From NCBI RefSeq assembly GCF_000165465.1, contig NC_017455.1:1922001-1986000 (forward strand): a DNA stretch of 64,000 nucleotides, written 5' to 3'. The notes below the pieces were generated by a model that was given only the letters and a program-made list of their open reading frames with translations, made no database searches and had not been told where the DNA came from. Source of the stretch: Halanaerobium praevalens DSM 2228 (lineage in GTDB: Bacteria > Bacillota > Halanaerobiia > Halanaerobiales > Halanaerobiaceae). The position numbers and the translations under genes are program-made. Positions 23,439 through 32,283 of this stretch are shown here, one piece after another (the first letter of the stretch is position 1; the number at the start of each line of letters is the position of its first letter).

Positions 23439-25220
23439 TTATTCTGCTATTTTTAAATAAAAATAAAATTCACTACCTACTCCTTCTCTACTTTTAAGCT
23501 GAATTTCACTTCCATGCTGTTTTATTATATTTCTTACAATCGATAATCCAATTCCTGTTCCTCCCAAAGCCCTTGACCTAGCTTTATCAACTCGATAAAA
23601 TCTTTCAAAAATTCTCTCTTGATCAGCTTGAGGAATTCCCATACCATTATCTTGAACAGAAAAATAAATCTTATCTTTTTCCTGCTTAACTTTAACCTCA
23701 ACCTTCCCTCCTTCTGCAGTATATTTAATAGCATTATCAATCAGATTAATCAGTACTTGTTTAATTTGTTCTCGCACCATATAAACAAGAGGTAAATTAT
23801 TATCAATTTCTAAGTTAAGCTCAAGCTTTTGTTTTTTTGCTTTTTGACTTAAAAGATTAACAACTTTTTTTACTATTTTTTCAAAATTGTCTGCTTCTAG
23901 CTTAAATATTTGAGATTCAATTTTAGATAAGTTTAATAAATCATTAATTAAATTAGAAAGACGATCAGTTTCTTCTTTAATGATCTGCAAAAATCTTTCT
24001 CTTGTATCTTGGTCTTCAATGTCACTTTCTAAAAGAGTATCTAAATAACCTATAATTGAAGTCAATGGAGTTCTTAACTCATGTGAGACATTAGCAACAA
24101 AATCATTTCTAACTGTCTCTAGCTTTCTTAATTCAGTAATATCTGTTAAAACAATTACTCCCCCATTTAGCTTTTTATCAGCAGCTAAAAGTGGAATAAA
24201 AGTAGCTTGAATTATTTTTTGTTCTGGATTTTTATACTTAATTTCTCGACTAATAACTTCTTTTTTATCAAATGCTCGTTGTAAATACATATCTATCCGA
24301 TGGCTAAATAAAGAGCTAATTAATGTTTTACCTCTTATTTTTTCAGCTTCTATATTAAAAATTCTACGAGCAGCTGGATTAATAAGAGTAACTTCTCCCT
24401 CTGCATTAACTGCAATTACACCATCTAACATACTAGCTAAAATTGCCTCTATCCTATTTTTTTCCTGAGAAACTTCAGTAATCTTATCTTCTAACTCAGC
24501 TGCCATAAAATTAAACATTTTAGCTAATTTTTCAATTTCACTTGTATATCTTCTAACTGGAATTCGCTGACTTAAATCACCTTTGGAAATTTTAGCAGCA
24601 GTACTAGTCACAGTTTCTAAAGGTTTAACTATACTCTTAGTTAAGCGCCAGGCTAAGATAATAGTTATTAATGCTAAAATAAAAAAGAAAAAAAGATAAC
24701 TTTTAATATCTTCAAACAAAACACTTCTAATAAAATTAATTGGACGAGCAATCCTTAAAATCCCAATTAAAGCTCCCTCTTTTTTAATTGGCACAGCAAA
24801 ATAAAGCATTTGTTCTCCAATTGTTTCACTATAACGGATTTCACTACCAGGGCTAGGCCGATTAAGAGCCTGAATCACTTCTGGACGCTGAAGATGATTA
24901 TCCATTTTTTCTATATTATGATCAGAATCAGCAATTACTTGACCATCTGCCTGAATAATAGTCACTCTTGTTTGCGAAGCTTCTGCCCAATCTAATACTT
25001 TTTGACTCAAAGTTTGATTAGAACTTTTAATAGTTTGGCTTTCTAAATCATTTAAGATTAGCTTTGAATAATGATTTAAGCTAATTTTTTCTTGTTCTAA
25101 ATAAAAATGGCGGTGATTTGTACTAAAATAATAAAAACTTAAACCAATAATTGAAAGTTGAATAATAATAAAAATAATAATTATCCGATTTTTAATACTT
25201 AACTTATTCCATTTTAGCAA
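23439..25220 (-). CDS. Sensor histidine kinase, PhoR/WalK type
   Basis: 593 residues. Membrane segments at about 11-31 and 174-192 bracket an extracytoplasmic sensor domain of about 140 residues. HAMP follows at about 193-245 and a PAS domain at about 253-365. The phospho-acceptor His380 is in SHELRTPLTSIIGY; ATPase boxes are N (LIDNAIKY, 493-500), G1 (DNGMGIP, 524-530) and G2 (GGTGIGLS, 553-560). It begins with TTG, after GGTGGG, inside the end of the response-regulator gene. Architecture is that of PhoR, ResE and WalK. The nearby pst and Na/Pi genes favour PhoR; the stimulus is inferred. Confidence 0.9.
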   Translation of the reverse strand: MLKWNKLSIKNRIIIIFIIIQLSIIGLSFYYFSTNHRHFYLEQEKISLNHYSKLILNDLESQTIKSSNQTLSQKVLDWAEASQTRVTIIQADGQVIADSDHNIEKMDNHLQRPEVIQALNRPSPGSEIRYSETIGEQMLYFAVPIKKEGALIGILRIARPINFIRSVLFEDIKSYLFFFFILALITIILAWRLTKSIVKPLETVTSTAAKISKGDLSQRIPVRRYTSEIEKLAKMFNFMAAELEDKITEVSQEKNRIEAILASMLDGVIAVNAEGEVTLINPAARRIFNIEAEKIRGKTLISSLFSHRIDMYLQRAFDKKEVISREIKYKNPEQKIIQATFIPLLAADKKLNGGVIVLTDITELRKLETVRNDFVANVSHELRTPLTSIIGYLDTLLESDIEDQDTRERFLQIIKEETDRLSNLINDLLNLSKIESQIFKLEADNFEKIVKKVVNLLSQKAKKQKLELNLEIDNNLPLVYMVREQIKQVLINLIDNAIKYTAEGGKVEVKVKQEKDKIYFSVQDNGMGIPQADQERIFERFYRVDKARSRALGGTGIGLSIVRNIIKQHGSEIQLKSREGVGSEFYFYLKIAE

Positions 25221-25893
25221 ATTTATATCCCACCCCTCTCACTGTAACTATCTGATCAGCCTTTATTTTTTGACGCAGTCTTCTAATATGAACATCGACT
25301 GTTCTTGTATCACCTGCATATTCATAACCCCATATTTTTTCTAAAAGCAAATCTCGACTTAAAACTCGACCCTGATTAATAACTAAATACCGAAGTAATT
25401 CAAATTCTTTAGGAGTTAAAATTATTTTTTCAGTTCCCAAAAAAACTTCATGTCTGGGAATATCAAGTTTTAATTTCCCAGCCGAGATTATCTTATCTTT
25501 AATTTTTTCTTGATCTACTTTCAATTCTTTAATCCGACGAAAAATAGCTTTAATTCGCGCAACCAATTCTCTAGGGCTAAATGGTTTAGTCATATAATCA
25601 TCTGCTCCCATTTCAAGCCCTAAAATTCTTTCTATTTCTTCTCCTTTGGCAGTTAACATTATGATTGGAATCTGCCTCAGCTTCTTATTTGCTCTCATCT
25701 GCCGACAAACTTCCATCCCATCAACTTCTGGTAACATCAAGTCTAAAACTACTAAATCAATTTCAGCTTCTAAGCTATTAAGAGCTATTTTACCATTTTC
25801 AGCTGTCAAAACTTCATAACCTGCATTTTCTAAATTAAATTTAATTAACTCTCTAATATTTTTTTCATCTTCAACTACAAGAATTTTTGCCAT
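25204..25893 (-). CDS. OmpR/PhoB-family response regulator
   Basis: 229 residues. Receiver domain with acidic pocket Glu8-Asp9, phospho-acceptor Asp51 in VVLDLMLP, Thr in IIMLTAKG and Lys in DDYMTKPFSPREL. The winged-helix output domain includes GYEYAGDTRTVDVHIRRLRQKI and VRGVGYKF. It overlaps the kinase gene by 17 bp. Likely PhoP-like and the reader of the box before pstS, given neighbours; a WalR-like role cannot be excluded from sequence alone. Confidence 0.92.
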   Translation of the reverse strand: MAKILVVEDEKNIRELIKFNLENAGYEVLTAENGKIALNSLEAEIDLVVLDLMLPEVDGMEVCRQMRANKKLRQIPIIMLTAKGEEIERILGLEMGADDYMTKPFSPRELVARIKAIFRRIKELKVDQEKIKDKIISAGKLKLDIPRHEVFLGTEKIILTPKEFELLRYLVINQGRVLSRDLLLEKIWGYEYAGDTRTVDVHIRRLRQKIKADQIVTVRGVGYKFAKME

Positions 25894-25952
25894 TATAAAT
25901 CCTCCCGGATTTCTTTATTTTGGTTTTGATTATTTAAAAATATTATTAAATT

Positions 25953-26144
25953 TCATTTCGCGTCAGGTAAATATTTTTTTCTAAATTCCTTTCTGGCTTT
26001 AGTTGTATATTTTTTAATGAATTCAGTTTTAGCTTCAGTATAACCATTAAGATTATTTTTATATTCAGGATTATATTCCTTTAAAATAATTGGAAAAAGT
26101 TGCCACAATTCTTCCAGTGACATCTCAGAAAATGATTTAGACAT
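25953..26144 (-). pseudogene. Internally deleted GrpB-family protein (mini remnant)
   Basis: A 63-residue frame with GGAGG before ATG. Residues 1-30 (MSLEELWQLFPIILKEYNPEYK) resemble the N-terminal leader found on some Firmicute GrpB/UPF0157 nucleotidyltransferase-fold proteins. Residues 33-60 (GYTEAKTEFIKKYTTKARKEF) resemble their C-terminal end. The catalytic middle, over 100 residues, is absent, but the frame is intact. This is from memory of the family and needs a search. It may be a deletion product, or a short protein of unknown role. Confidence 0.5.
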
Positions 26145-26220
26145 TGGAACCTCCTCAATGTAACTATCATGAGAACAATTAATTAAATAAACATATAAAT
26201 CAGCACTCCAAGTATTTCCC

Positions 26221-26390
26221 AGAGAAAAGGTTTATCTGATTTTGCACTTCAGACGGAATAGCTTTGATTATAATTTATTTGGAAACAGACTGCCTTTTGT
26301 CTGACCGAAGGGAGTTAAGGCAGTCCCAAATAAATTATATATGAAAAGCGTCAATGAAGTCTGTGGCTAAATCAGATATCCCTTTTCTCC
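26221..26390. repeat. 170-bp imperfect inverted-repeat element (MITE-like or structured RNA)
   Basis: The ends form an inverted repeat: GAGAAAAGG-N2-TATCTGATTT near 26222-26242 against the same words read back from 26389. A second inverted pair, ATAATTTATTTGG, lies further in, and a central perfect stem GACTGCC/GGCAGTC encloses GTCTGACCGAAGGGAG. Arms differ in between by compensating indels. No open frame is present. Only one copy is in the window, and I could not define a target duplication. It fills most of the 322-bp gap between the Na/Pi transporter gene and the GrpB-like remnant. Confidence 0.7.
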
Positions 26391-26402
26391 ATTATAGCAA
26401 AA

Positions 26403-26428
26403 GAAGCCTCCTTTAAAAAGGAGGCTTC
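26403..26428 (-). terminator. Terminator of the Na/Pi cotransporter gene
   Basis: GAAGCCTCCTTT-TT-AAAGGAGGCTTC, a perfect 12-bp stem, followed by TTTT on the minus strand, 39 bp past the stop. Confidence 0.9.
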
Positions 26429-26466
26429 AACTAAATCAGCTATTTTAATGTTAAATTCTTGTAAAC

Positions 26467-28167
26467 TTATACCACTTTCACATCTGAATCATCTTTGCCA
26501 AGATTTTGATCTTGATAAATTTCCATAATACTATGAGCAATATCTGCCATCTGATCACTTATATGTTCCATATCATCTAAAATTTCTAATAATAAAATAC
26601 CAGAATTAGGATCACAAGCAGCTTTATTGGATCTTTTAATTCGACTAATATTTTCATCTCTAAACTGAATTTGCATTTCATCTAACTTTTCTTCAGCAGC
26701 TAAAATTTCAGTTGCAATTTCTAAATCATGTGTTTCAAGTAATTTTGCTGATTTATCTAAAACATTACAAATAATAGCATAAACCTCTTGAATAGTAGCC
26801 TGAGCATCAGGAGAAAACTTTAATTTATCTTCCAAGCGATCCTCAATTAAGTCTGTAATATCATTAGCATCATCTGCAATACTTTCTATATCATCAACAA
26901 CAGCAAAATATTTATCTAAAGTTCTAATATCAACATCATTTAACTGAGCTTGAGGGATTTTTTGAATAAAATGTAATAACTCTTCTTCTACTTCATTTAC
27001 AATATCTTCATGTCTTTTTACTTTTTTAATTACTTCTCCATCAGCCTCTAAAAAGGCTTTAACAGAATCACAAACCATATCAGCAGCAATTCCATGCATA
27101 TAAATAATTTCTTTTTTCACCTGATCAATGGCTACATAAGGAGTACTTAACATTCTTTCATCAATAAAAGTCGTTCCATGTTTTAAAGTAGTATCTTCAC
27201 CAGGAATTATTTTTTTAACTAAATAAACTAAAAAGGCAGTAAAAGGAAGCCAAATAAGAGTGTTTAAAACATTGAAAAAAGTATGAGTATTTGCCAGCAA
27301 ACGCTCTGTTGAAGGACCAGTTTGCCCAAAAAAGCTACTCATTTTAAGTAAAATTGTTTCTAACCCATTAGAAAAATCAGGGACTATATAAAGGAATAAA
27401 ATAATAATACCTGCTCCAAAAACATTAAACAAAAAGTGAGCTGCAGCTGCTCTTTTAGCAGTTAAATTAGCTCCAATAGCAGATAAAATAGCAGTAACTG
27501 TTGTTCCTATATTACTTCCTAATAAAACTGGAATAGCAGCCTCATAATTAATAGCACCAGCAGTAACTAAACCGAGTAAAATACCAAAAGATGCACTACT
27601 ACTTTGAACTGCTACAGTAACAACTATACCTGCTAAAACACCTAAAATTGGATATTGAGCAAAACTTTCCATCCAATCTAAAAATATTTGTGAGTCCCGT
27701 AAAGGTTCCATTGTATCTCCCATAGTTTCTAAACCCAAAAATAAAAGTCCAAAACCTAATAAAACTTGACCAATATATTGAAACTTTTTTCTCTTAGAAA
27801 ATAAATATGTAAAAGCACCAATTGCAATTGCATGAAAAGCATAATCCCCAAGTTTAAAGGCAATTAACTGGGCTGTAATAGTTGTACCAATATTGGCACC
27901 CATAATAACTCCCACAGATTGAAGTAAAGTCATTATACCTGCATTAACAAAACCAACTACCATTACAGTTGTAGCACTACTACTTTGAATAATTGAAGTA
28001 ACTAAGGCTCCTACTCCAACTCCCATAATTGGTTTAGAAGTCATAGCGGCTAAAAAATGTCTTAATTTTTTTCCAGCAGTTTTTTGAAGTCCTTCACTCA
28101 TTTGTTTCATTCCATAGATAAAAAGTCCAAGCCCACCCAATAAACCGATAATCATATTAGTTCCCAA
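26467..28167 (-). CDS. Na/Pi cotransporter with C-terminal PhoU-like domain (NptA/YjbB type)
   Basis: About 566 residues. Two inverted Na/Pi cotransport repeats, each with the QSSSA signature: SIIQSSSATTVMVVGFVNAG in the first and VAVQSSSASFGILLGLVTAG in the second, in eight or more membrane segments. From about residue 345 onward the sequence is a soluble helical PhoU-like domain rich in Asp/Glu. TTG at 28165-28167 is the preferred start, 8 bases after AAAGGAG. The next Met is MIIGLLGG, four codons on, while the outermost start lies before the ribosome-binding site. A low-affinity sodium-driven phosphate carrier is the likely role. Confidence 0.9.
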   Translation of the reverse strand: MGTNMIIGLLGGLGLFIYGMKQMSEGLQKTAGKKLRHFLAAMTSKPIMGVGVGALVTSIIQSSSATTVMVVGFVNAGIMTLLQSVGVIMGANIGTTITAQLIAFKLGDYAFHAIAIGAFTYLFSKRKKFQYIGQVLLGFGLLFLGLETMGDTMEPLRDSQIFLDWMESFAQYPILGVLAGIVVTVAVQSSSASFGILLGLVTAGAINYEAAIPVLLGSNIGTTVTAILSAIGANLTAKRAAAAHFLFNVFGAGIIILFLYIVPDFSNGLETILLKMSSFFGQTGPSTERLLANTHTFFNVLNTLIWLPFTAFLVYLVKKIIPGEDTTLKHGTTFIDERMLSTPYVAIDQVKKEIIYMHGIAADMVCDSVKAFLEADGEVIKKVKRHEDIVNEVEEELLHFIQKIPQAQLNDVDIRTLDKYFAVVDDIESIADDANDITDLIEDRLEDKLKFSPDAQATIQEVYAIICNVLDKSAKLLETHDLEIATEILAAEEKLDEMQIQFRDENISRIKRSNKAACDPNSGILLLEILDDMEHISDQMADIAHSIMEIYQDQNLGKDDSDVKVV

Positions 28168-28219
28168 ATTTTTCTCTCCTTTCAAATTTTGAGATTTCAA
28201 TTAGTAAAAAACAACAGTA

Positions 28220-28246
28220 AAAAAAGCAGCCCTTTAAGGCTGCCCT
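28220..28246 (-). terminator. Terminator of veg
   Basis: GCAGCC-TTAAA-GGGCTGC followed by TTTTTTT on the minus strand, 27 bp past the veg stop. Confidence 0.85.
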
Positions 28247-28272
28247 ATTAAATTTATTTACTCTAGCTAGAA

Positions 28273-28530
28273 TTACAGTCCTATCTTTGTCTCATTATCT
28301 TGAGACCTAACAACTACATCATCTGTCAATAGATCTGAATAAGTATAAGACAAACGTCTAATTTGATTATGATCTTTAATCCTCACTACAAAAACATTTT
28401 CATGAGTTTTTTCCAAAATACCCTCTTTTTCAATATCTTTTCGGCGGCCCCGATTTGCTTTGACACTAACTCGATGGCCAACATATAATTTAACTTCTTC
28501 TTTTATTTTATCTAAAACATTTTCTTTCAT
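28273..28530 (-). CDS. veg: Veg family protein
   Basis: 85 residues, full length for the Veg family (DUF1021): ending of helix LYVGHRVSVKANRGRRK followed by a small SH3-like beta fold (GILEKTHENVFVVRI ... RLSYTYSDLLT). In Bacillus subtilis veg is a very strongly expressed gene linked to biofilm matrix control. Here too it has its own good promoter and terminator. It lies near rsmA, as in many Firmicutes, though hydrogenase genes intervene. Confidence 0.94.
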   Translation of the reverse strand: MKENVLDKIKEEVKLYVGHRVSVKANRGRRKDIEKEGILEKTHENVFVVRIKDHNQIRRLSYTYSDLLTDDVVVRSQDNETKIGL

Positions 28531-28563
28531 TCAGATTCACCTCATTTAAAACAATTCAAATTA

Positions 28564-28592
28564 ATTATACCATAAGAAATCTTATAGAGCAA
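28564..28592 (-). promoter_or_regulatory. Sigma-A-type promoter of veg
   Basis: TTGCTC (28587-28592) and TATAAT (28564-28569) on the minus strand, 17-base spacer, about 35 bp before the veg start. Confidence 0.72.
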
Positions 28593-28617
28593 AAAGGGCC
28601 AGCAAAACTACTAACTT

Positions 28618-30123
28618 TTAGTCAGCTTCCCCCTTTAATTTTTCATTCTCAAAAGCATATTTATAGGGAGATTCATCAGCAAAATCACCAACATATTTGG
28701 CACCTCTTTGAGTTGTTAATAAAGTACCTGGGCCACCAACACAACCACCTTCACAGGCCATTCCTTCAATCAAATAGCCATCTAAAACTCCAGCTTTAGC
28801 CTTAGTCAAAGTTTTTTTACAATCTGCTAGACCATCAGCTTTAGCAATTGCAGGCTCAATCCCATATTTTTCTTTCAAATTTTGCTTAATTGCTTCTGCA
28901 ACTCCACCTGCTTTAGCATAAGCTCTACCATAATAAGAAGCATCATTAATTTCTTCTTCACTCTCAACTTTAGTCAACTCAATATCAGCTGCCACAAAAA
29001 TAGCTGCTAATTCTTCAAAAGTAATTACATAGTCAACTTCATCCTTGACTTTAGGACTTAATGCCTCTAATTTTTTAGAAACACAGGGACCAATAAATAC
29101 CACTTTACTATCCTTGTTATTTTCTTTTACTGAACGAGCAGCAAAAATCATAGGAGAACTTGAAGCAGAAATATTTTCTTTTACCTCAGGCACATGTTTT
29201 TCTGCTACATAAGTCCAAGATGGACAACAAGAGGTACCAAGGTAAGGCTGCTCTTCTGGCACATCTTCAGCAAAAAGATCTGCTTCATGTAAAGAAGCAA
29301 AATCAGCTCCCAGACTTACTTCTCTAATTTCTTTAATACCAAGCTTTGCCAAAGCAGCTACAATTTGTTCAGCTTTAACTAAAGGACCAAATTGGCCAAC
29401 AAAAGAAGGGGCTATAATTGCCCTAATATCTTCTCCTTTTTTAATAGCTTTTAAAAGCTGAAAAATCATTGATTTATCTGCAATTGCTCCAAAAGGACAA
29501 GCTATAATACATTGACCACAACTTACACAATTATTCTGATTAATTTTTGCTCTTTGATACTCATCACTTTCAATAGCATCAACACCACAAGCTTCAGCAC
29601 AAGGACGCTCATAATTAACAATGGCTTCATAAGGACATGCTTTTTTGCATTTCCCACAGTTAATACATTTTTCTTGATCAATTACTGCTGCTTTTTCTTC
29701 TATAGTAATCGCATCAACTGGACAAACTATACTACAAGGATGAGCTAAACATTTGCGGCAATTATTAGTTACAAAATGAGCATTAGTTGGGCATTTTTCA
29801 CAGGCAAAACGAATAACATTTACAAGTGGTTTATCTAATTGATTTTCATTTTCTAAAAAATCTTTTACCCCTTCAGATAACAATTTGTGTTCTTGGTTAG
29901 TCTCATAATCCATTCCTAAACCAAGCCGAACCCTAGCTGCTACAATTGCTCTTTCTTTAAAAATACTTGAACGATATGTAGATTCTTCAGTATCAATAAT
30001 TCTATAAGGGATTTTATCAAACTCTTCTGAGGCTGCATCTTTAAGAGCCAATCTAGCTAGCTCTGCAAAAACCATCCGTCGAATTTTAACTATATCAGTA
30101 TAAATTCCTTTTAATTTACTCAT
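28618..30123 (-). CDS. Monomeric [FeFe] hydrogenase with ferredoxin domains
   Basis: 501 residues. The N-terminal 105 residues lack a clear domain. Three clusters of CxxC-type ferredoxin cysteines occupy 108-210 (CINCGKCKKACP at 153-163 and CVSCGQCIIACP at 199-209 are clean 4Fe-4S sets). The H-cluster motifs follow: L1 TSCCPSW (297-303), L2 GPCVSKKLE (345-353) and L3 EGMACEGGCVGG (453-464). L2 has Gly before Pro-Cys where the classical motif has Met, as in the divergent group B enzymes. It probably evolves or senses hydrogen. It overlaps the ferredoxin-like gene by 4 bp. No maturation genes (hydEFG) are in the window. Confidence 0.88.
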   Translation of the reverse strand: MSKLKGIYTDIVKIRRMVFAELARLALKDAASEEFDKIPYRIIDTEESTYRSSIFKERAIVAARVRLGLGMDYETNQEHKLLSEGVKDFLENENQLDKPLVNVIRFACEKCPTNAHFVTNNCRKCLAHPCSIVCPVDAITIEEKAAVIDQEKCINCGKCKKACPYEAIVNYERPCAEACGVDAIESDEYQRAKINQNNCVSCGQCIIACPFGAIADKSMIFQLLKAIKKGEDIRAIIAPSFVGQFGPLVKAEQIVAALAKLGIKEIREVSLGADFASLHEADLFAEDVPEEQPYLGTSCCPSWTYVAEKHVPEVKENISASSSPMIFAARSVKENNKDSKVVFIGPCVSKKLEALSPKVKDEVDYVITFEELAAIFVAADIELTKVESEEEINDASYYGRAYAKAGGVAEAIKQNLKEKYGIEPAIAKADGLADCKKTLTKAKAGVLDGYLIEGMACEGGCVGGPGTLLTTQRGAKYVGDFADESPYKYAFENEKLKGEAD

Positions 30124-30359
30124 TCTACCCTCTCCATTACTTTACTAATTACTACCTGATTTTGAGCTGAAGTAAGGAGTTCATCATCAACTTTAACAAC
30201 AGGGGCATTTTTAATATCTCCACAGCGATCCATACATTTTACTCTTTCAATTTTAATTTGCTCTGGATAATCTTCTTTTAAATTTTCAAGTGTCTCTAAA
30301 ATATTTAAAGCTCCTACAAGTGAACAGTGGCTGCCGACACAAATTTGTACTTTAACCAT
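30120..30359 (-). CDS. Thioredoxin-like [2Fe-2S] ferredoxin (NuoE-type small protein)
   Basis: 79 residues from the ATG at 30357-30359, preceded by AAAGGAGG. The cysteine pattern VCxGSHCS ... VKCMDRCG fits the thioredoxin-like 2Fe-2S ferredoxins, as a single domain without the NuoE N-terminal helices. Fused start and stop with the hydrogenase gene (ATGA) shows coupled translation, so it is a likely electron partner or small subunit. Confidence 0.87.
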   Translation of the reverse strand: MVKVQICVGSHCSLVGALNILETLENLKEDYPEQIKIERVKCMDRCGDIKNAPVVKVDDELLTSAQNQVVISKVMERVE

Positions 30360-30413
30360 TTTGCTGCCTCCTTTCAAAGTCTCATTAAATATTTCAATAA
30401 TCAAATATTTTTT

Positions 30414-31322
30414 CTATTCTTCTTCTCTCATTTTATAAATTCGGTTACTAATTGAAATCATTTCTAAAATAGAAAGCTTTTCTCCTCTTTTTTTAATTCC
30501 AATTCCCTCATCATTTAAAGCCTGAGTTACTAAATCACGATCAAGATTTATAATAGCTGATCTACTCAAACTATTTCTGAGGGTTTTTCGACGCTGTTGG
30601 AAAATTGATTTAACAATTTGAAAGAAAAAATCTTGATTTAAAACTTCTTTTTGATAAATATTTTCTGGATAAGGAGCAAGTCCAACAATAACAGAATCTA
30701 CATTTGGTTGAGGAATAAAAACATTAGCTGGAACTTGGTGAATAATTTCAGGCTGCATGTAATATTGAACAGCTACACTCAAGGAACCAAATTTTTTGGT
30801 TTCTGGGCCAGCACAAATTCTTTCTCCAACCTCTTTCTGGACCATAAAAACCATATTCTCTAACTCTATTTCACTTTCTAAAACCCCCATAATAATTGGA
30901 GTAGTCACATAATAAGGCAAATTAGCCAATAATTTAACTTTTTTCTTTTCAGGATTATATTTTTCTAATATTTCTGGCCAATCAATTTTTAGAGCATCTT
31001 GATTAATTAAAGTTAATTTATTTTCTTCTGCAAAAATATCATTGAGTACTTCTACCATAGCTGCATCTTTTTCTACAGCCAATAAATTACCAGTTTTTAA
31101 TTTATTTAAAATAGATTGAGTTAAAGAGCCAATCCCTGGACCTATTTCAATGATAAATTCATCCCCTTTAATGGCTGCTGAAGAGCTAATAATTTCAATA
31201 ATATTTTGGTCAACCAAAAAATTTTGTCCCAAACTTTTTTTAAGATTTAAATTATATTTATTTAAAATTTTCTTTGTCACCGAAGGTGTTGCAATTTTAT
31301 TTTCCATATTGTTTAAAATCAT
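30414..31322 (-). CDS. rsmA: 16S rRNA dimethyladenosine transferase RsmA (KsgA)
   Basis: It dimethylates the two adjacent adenines of helix 45 near the 3' end of 16S rRNA. About 297-302 residues. SAM motif I is FIIEIGPGIGSLTQSIL near 56-72, the target-base motif NLPYYVTTPII near 134-144, and N-terminal KKSLGQNFL is the family hallmark. Two in-frame ATGs exist. The outer one (31322) touches AAGG; the inner one (31307), giving MENKIATPSV, is 15 bases away, so the exact start is unsettled. Confidence 0.95.
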   Translation of the reverse strand: MILNNMENKIATPSVTKKILNKYNLNLKKSLGQNFLVDQNIIEIISSSAAIKGDEFIIEIGPGIGSLTQSILNKLKTGNLLAVEKDAAMVEVLNDIFAEENKLTLINQDALKIDWPEILEKYNPEKKKVKLLANLPYYVTTPIIMGVLESEIELENMVFMVQKEVGERICAGPETKKFGSLSVAVQYYMQPEIIHQVPANVFIPQPNVDSVIVGLAPYPENIYQKEVLNQDFFFQIVKSIFQQRRKTLRNSLSRSAIINLDRDLVTQALNDEGIGIKKRGEKLSILEMISISNRIYKMREEE

Positions 31323-31332
31323 CCTTAATAAA

Positions 31333-32235
31333 TTATTTTGTTATAATCTTTTCTGCTATTTGATGAGTTAATAAATCAAAATTAACTTCTTTAGCCTTAT
31401 TTTGACCATTTTTAACTCTAATTAAAAATTCATCAATTAAATCTACAAAACCGCGATTATAACCCATCTTATTCCACGATGCTGTTTGAGAATATTTTTC
31501 CTGTTCATTATCATAATCAATAATTTGAGTTATATTTTTAATTTTTTTCTTTTTATTTAAAGCAATTACTTCCAGACTTTCTTCTGTAATTGGATTATCT
31601 CTATTCATAATTCCTAAAGCAGTATTTTCTCCATCTCTCAACATTAAATTAACTTGTAAAAGCTTATTCTTTCTTTCAACTTTTTTAAAATCTATTTGTT
31701 CTAAATTCAAAGTATCTCTACCCATTAAATAAACAATTGTATCAATAACATGGATAAAATCATCTAAAATAAAACTTCTAATTGCTCCTGGTTGATAAGT
31801 TCTATTTTTTTCCATAATTATTGTTTTGGGAGAATCAATTTCAAAAAGAGGAGTATAAGTTGGAACATAACGACGATTAAAACCAGTCATTAAAATTAAA
31901 TCTTTGCTTTGAGCTAATTGAATTAGTTCCTTAGTTTTTTGCAAATGATAAGTTATTGGTTTATCAACAAAAGTATTAATTCCTTTTTCTAATAATTTTT
32001 TAACTAAAATATAATGAGCCTCAGTTGCTGCATGAACAAAAGCAGCATCTAGATCTTCTTTTATAAGCTCATCAATTGAATTAAATAATCTATCAACTTT
32101 ATATTTTGCACCTAATTGTTTTAAAGTGCTTTCAGTTCGAGTACAAAAATATAGTTCTAAATCTTGGCGCTGAGTAATTAAAGGTAAATAAGCTTTTTGA
32201 GCAATATCTCCTAAACCAATAATTCCAACTTTCAT
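31333..32235 (-). CDS. Gfo/Idh/MocA-family oxidoreductase
   Basis: 300 residues. N-terminal Rossmann fold GIIGLGDIAQKAYLPL (3-18), then the family EKP-type motif as VDKPITYHL near 92-100 and FNRRYVPTY near 121. The family uses NAD(P) to oxidize or reduce sugars, inositols and related compounds. No sugar genes are adjacent and the substrate is not readable. It lies between tatD and rsmA on the same strand, an atypical insertion into that common neighbourhood. Confidence 0.87.
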   Translation of the reverse strand: MKVGIIGLGDIAQKAYLPLITQRQDLELYFCTRTESTLKQLGAKYKVDRLFNSIDELIKEDLDAAFVHAATEAHYILVKKLLEKGINTFVDKPITYHLQKTKELIQLAQSKDLILMTGFNRRYVPTYTPLFEIDSPKTIIMEKNRTYQPGAIRSFILDDFIHVIDTIVYLMGRDTLNLEQIDFKKVERKNKLLQVNLMLRDGENTALGIMNRDNPITEESLEVIALNKKKKIKNITQIIDYDNEQEKYSQTASWNKMGYNRGFVDLIDEFLIRVKNGQNKAKEVNFDLLTHQIAEKIITK

Positions 32236-32283
32236 TTTAATTACCTCCTTTAACTTAATGAAACTTTAACTTGAAGCTAAAAT

